In this document: positions 61,588 to 64,000 of the stretch, one piece after another
Numbering within the stretch: the stretch's first letter is position 1
Layout: each line of letters opens with the position of its first letter
Assembly (NCBI GenBank): GCA_030512335.1
Contig: JAULSU010000003.1
Coordinates: 558,001 to 622,000, forward strand
Reading direction: 5' to 3'
DNA: 64,000 bases
Origin: Immersiella caudata
Lineage: Eukaryota; Ascomycota; Sordariomycetes; Sordariales; Lasiosphaeriaceae
The notes under the pieces: model-generated
Database searches by the model: none
The model's input: only the letters and a program-made list of their open reading frames with translations
Told to the model about the DNA's origin: nothing
Program-made: the position numbers and the translations under genes

Positions 61588-63964
61588 GACTCCCATTCAC
61601 AACCAAGCAATGAGCTCACATGGGACTCGCAGAACCAGGGAGGATCAACGGCCAAAATAGAGCTCGTGATGAGGGAAATTCCTCGGATCGAGCAGGTTGA
61701 GGGAATAGGAATCCTGCCCTCCAACCCTCCACCGTTTTAGCGGGGGCGGGGGTGGGCTCCGTGAAGTGGGCTCCGTGAGGTGGGCTGCGGTCGGTAAGGG
61801 CCGACTAGAATGTAACAATACAGCATGTTTTTTTTCTCGCGAGGATGCTGACCACATGTGAATTTTTGCAAGGTGGAACAGGCACATTTCCCCTTTTCTT
61901 TGTGAATGACAAAATTGTATTGACTTGGGTAAGTAACCCAGAAAAAGCACGACGAAAGAGGCAACCGGTGTGTGCTTCCCGGCGAACTGGTTCAACGCTT
62001 TCGCGGATAGCAATGCAACCCCAATTCCCAAACTCTAAATCTATCTCGAGCACGGACGAGCACTTTAACTTTTGGGCGCGCGGTTTGCTGTGCCGCACAG
62101 CGTTCAAATTCGGGAAGGGAACAGTTCCCTTTGGGGAGGCTGCCAACCGCCGGAAAGCTTAAAACCCCAAACCAGGGAACCCCACATCCCCCCCTTCCAT
62201 TTTCCTTTCCCTGAACGGCCTGACTTGGCGTCCGGCATGAAGGCATATCATGCCGCGCTATACCCGCAGTAAGCAACGAAAGTGACCCGCTGAATGCACA
62301 GCGTGTGTCTGCGCCCCGCGCCACGTGACCCGCACCGCAACTAGGACTCGGCCCTTTTCCCACGGCGCTCAGCCCAGGCGGAAGGGGGGGGGGCGCTCGG
62401 CTAATATGATGTAATCTGTCCTGGGGGAAGGTAAAAGAAATTTTGGGGGCTAGGCTAGGCTAGCAGCGGTCCAGCCGCTTTTTGTTCTGGGGTTTCAACG
62501 GCAGACATTATGGGGCGCGATGCAACCGCGGCAGATGCAGCGCCGCATCGGCTGCCACGGGCACGAGTTGCAAGCGAGAGGAAGAGAGAAGGGGGAAAAA
62601 AATGCTGGAGAAGCGGTGACGGTACAGGGGACGGAAGCGAGGGAAGGGAGCGACAGCAGGGTACTGCGCAGGTATGCAACTGAGTGTGGGGAGCGTGGAG
62701 GAAATCTGGGATGGCCCGACGTGCCGATTGAGCGTTACTTTCCGATCCGCTCGTGGTCGCTCACGAGAAGATGTTGACATTCGACGTATTTCTTTTCCGT
62801 GCACTCCTTGCACCCATTCCATACAGCAAACACCATTGCAGTTTATTTTATTTCTTATTTTTAGTTTTGAGTTTTTCTTGACTTTCCTATCGCAGACGCC
62901 GAAGTGGTGGTGCGATGGCGCCCTCCCTCAGGTACCCTTACCCCCCACCGACCCGCACTGACAGTGGTTAACACCCACGAGAGGCAACCCCCCCCCCCCC
63001 TGGTCATCAGTCTGGCCAGGACTGGCGGATTACTCCGACTCGGACGACAGGACAAAGAAAGTGGTGATAGTATTATCTGGGATCCCAAATCTACACGCCG
63101 GCGAAATGCACGTGGACGTGGCGTGGAGGCCAACCGTCCGCCTTAAAATCCGGGGTTAATATGGATAATGGCAGGCTTTAAATGGCGGTGCCCTTACCTC
63201 GCAAACTCCCTGACGTCGATTGCATGCCGGGGGCGTCGACAGCGGCACGGAAAATAATAAGGGGCTAATGAGAGACGCTGGCCTCCTAATTAGGACTACG
63301 GCCTCGGTGCTTCTGGCAGTTGTGCACCACTCAAGAAGAATCCGGCACATGCTTTGGACAGCCTGAGCCCACATCTGATGATGGTTCGTGATGGTCTTCA
63401 TGCTGCCTTGGCACAACACGGCAGTGAAGGTACCTCTGCCATGGCACGTCGTCCGAAGCCCAAAGTGATGTGCGATGAAAGCGATGCTCCGCGATCTAGG
63501 CCTGCCCCCCCTGACACCCATCAATGATACTCAATAATACCAAGCTCGGGGCTAGGGGAGCACCATGCCTAGTTTCCGATGGATCGTGCCACCACCGGTG
63601 GAGTGGGCAGCTATGACCGCGAACCAGGAGTTACCAGGAACCTTTAAACCTGGGATGTCGCCTCGACGAACCCGCTGGCGTTTGCCCTGTTGGTTTGCTT
63701 GATTGCGAACGGTGACTGTCATTATTGATCCCATCCCAAAATCTTGGACGTCACCCTCTCCGCCGGAGCCCTCCCCCCTCCTCTTGTTTTTCTTTCTTCC
63801 TCCTCCTCCTCTAGGCCCCCCACGTCCATACGTTGTATGTCTTGCTGTCATCACCGCTGCGCGTCGTGCCGGCATCTCCTTTTCTCTTCGCCGCGTCTCC
63901 TCACCACTCCCCGTCGATAACCCGGGAATCATCACCACCACCGACAAAATACAAAACAGCCACC
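61588..63964. other. Long gene-less stretch
   Basis: Nothing convincing on either strand. Homopolymer tracts (G near 62385, C near 62990) and low-complexity A/G runs are present. The last few hundred bases, with pyrimidine-rich blocks and a C/A-rich leader, are probably the promoter and 5' UTR of the gene at the right edge. Confidence 0.4.
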
Positions 63965-64000
63965 ATGTCTCCCCCACCGCCCCCCGCCTGGACACACCTC
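63965..64000 (+). CDS. Start of a gene running off the right edge (partial)
   Basis: ATG in strong context (CAGCCACCATG) after a C/A-rich leader opens MSPPPPPAWTHL to the window end. Twelve codons do not allow identification. The call rests on start context and leader composition only. Confidence 0.4.
   Translation, partial: MSPPPPPAWTHL

Noticed and set aside
63552..63995. 147-codon minus ORF near the right edge
   Set aside because: Low-complexity Arg/Gly content, no domain, and it overlaps the likely leader of the plus-strand gene starting at 63965.
1..64000. CRISPR arrays, bacterial operons, riboswitches
   Set aside because: The DNA is clearly fungal nuclear. No regularly spaced direct repeats of array type were seen.

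Overview
The window is nuclear DNA of a filamentous ascomycete (Pezizomycotina, probably a sordariomycete; the class is an inference). The evidence is short GT-AG introns of roughly 35-110 nt with CTRAC-type branch sites, HET-domain genes, Zn2Cys6 regulators, a SesB-type NLR, an AA9 lytic polysaccharide monooxygenase, a 2EXR relic and many decayed gene copies. Exon joins were worked out by hand from splice signals and reading phase.

Layout. 1-12 kb: the end of an Nramp-like transporter, tRNA-Glu, a GPI-type secreted protein, a small secreted cysteine-containing protein, an FMN-dependent monooxygenase, a bacterial-looking YdeI/OmpD-type gene, a coiled-coil protein, a frameshifted lactonase (muconate-cyclase-like) pseudogene and a His/Ser-rich GPI-type protein. 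12-23 kb: an F-box-like relic, a HET gene with an odd charged tail, a subtilase pseudogene, an initiator tRNA-Met, a protein built of five Cys modules, and two copies of a short inverted-repeat element. 23-29 kb: a Zn2Cys6 factor, an alpha/beta-hydrolase relic, a cytochrome P450 and an MFS transporter relic, which look like a decaying metabolite or catabolic cluster. 29-37 kb: a second HET gene and a second Zn2Cys6 factor with a long (GA)n tract in an intron.

37.8-42.6 kb holds the most interesting gene: a seven-exon NLR of about 1469 aa with an N-terminal SesB-type esterase, NB-ARC, degenerate TPRs, a linker of three ~34-residue repeats and a C-terminal HNH nuclease domain. 43-64 kb is more conserved housekeeping sequence: AA9 LPMO, tRNA-Thr, an acidic disordered protein, a PIF1-like helicase, an F-box protein, a tandem pair (conserved unknown plus atypical Arf-like GTPase), a RecQ helicase, a small Cys-rich protein, a 2EXR relic and the first codons of a gene running off the right edge.

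Two HET genes and one NLR within about 29 kb, mixed with relics and repeats, suggest an allorecognition or programmed-cell-death gene neighbourhood beside a stable block (45-58 kb) with DNA-maintenance helicases.
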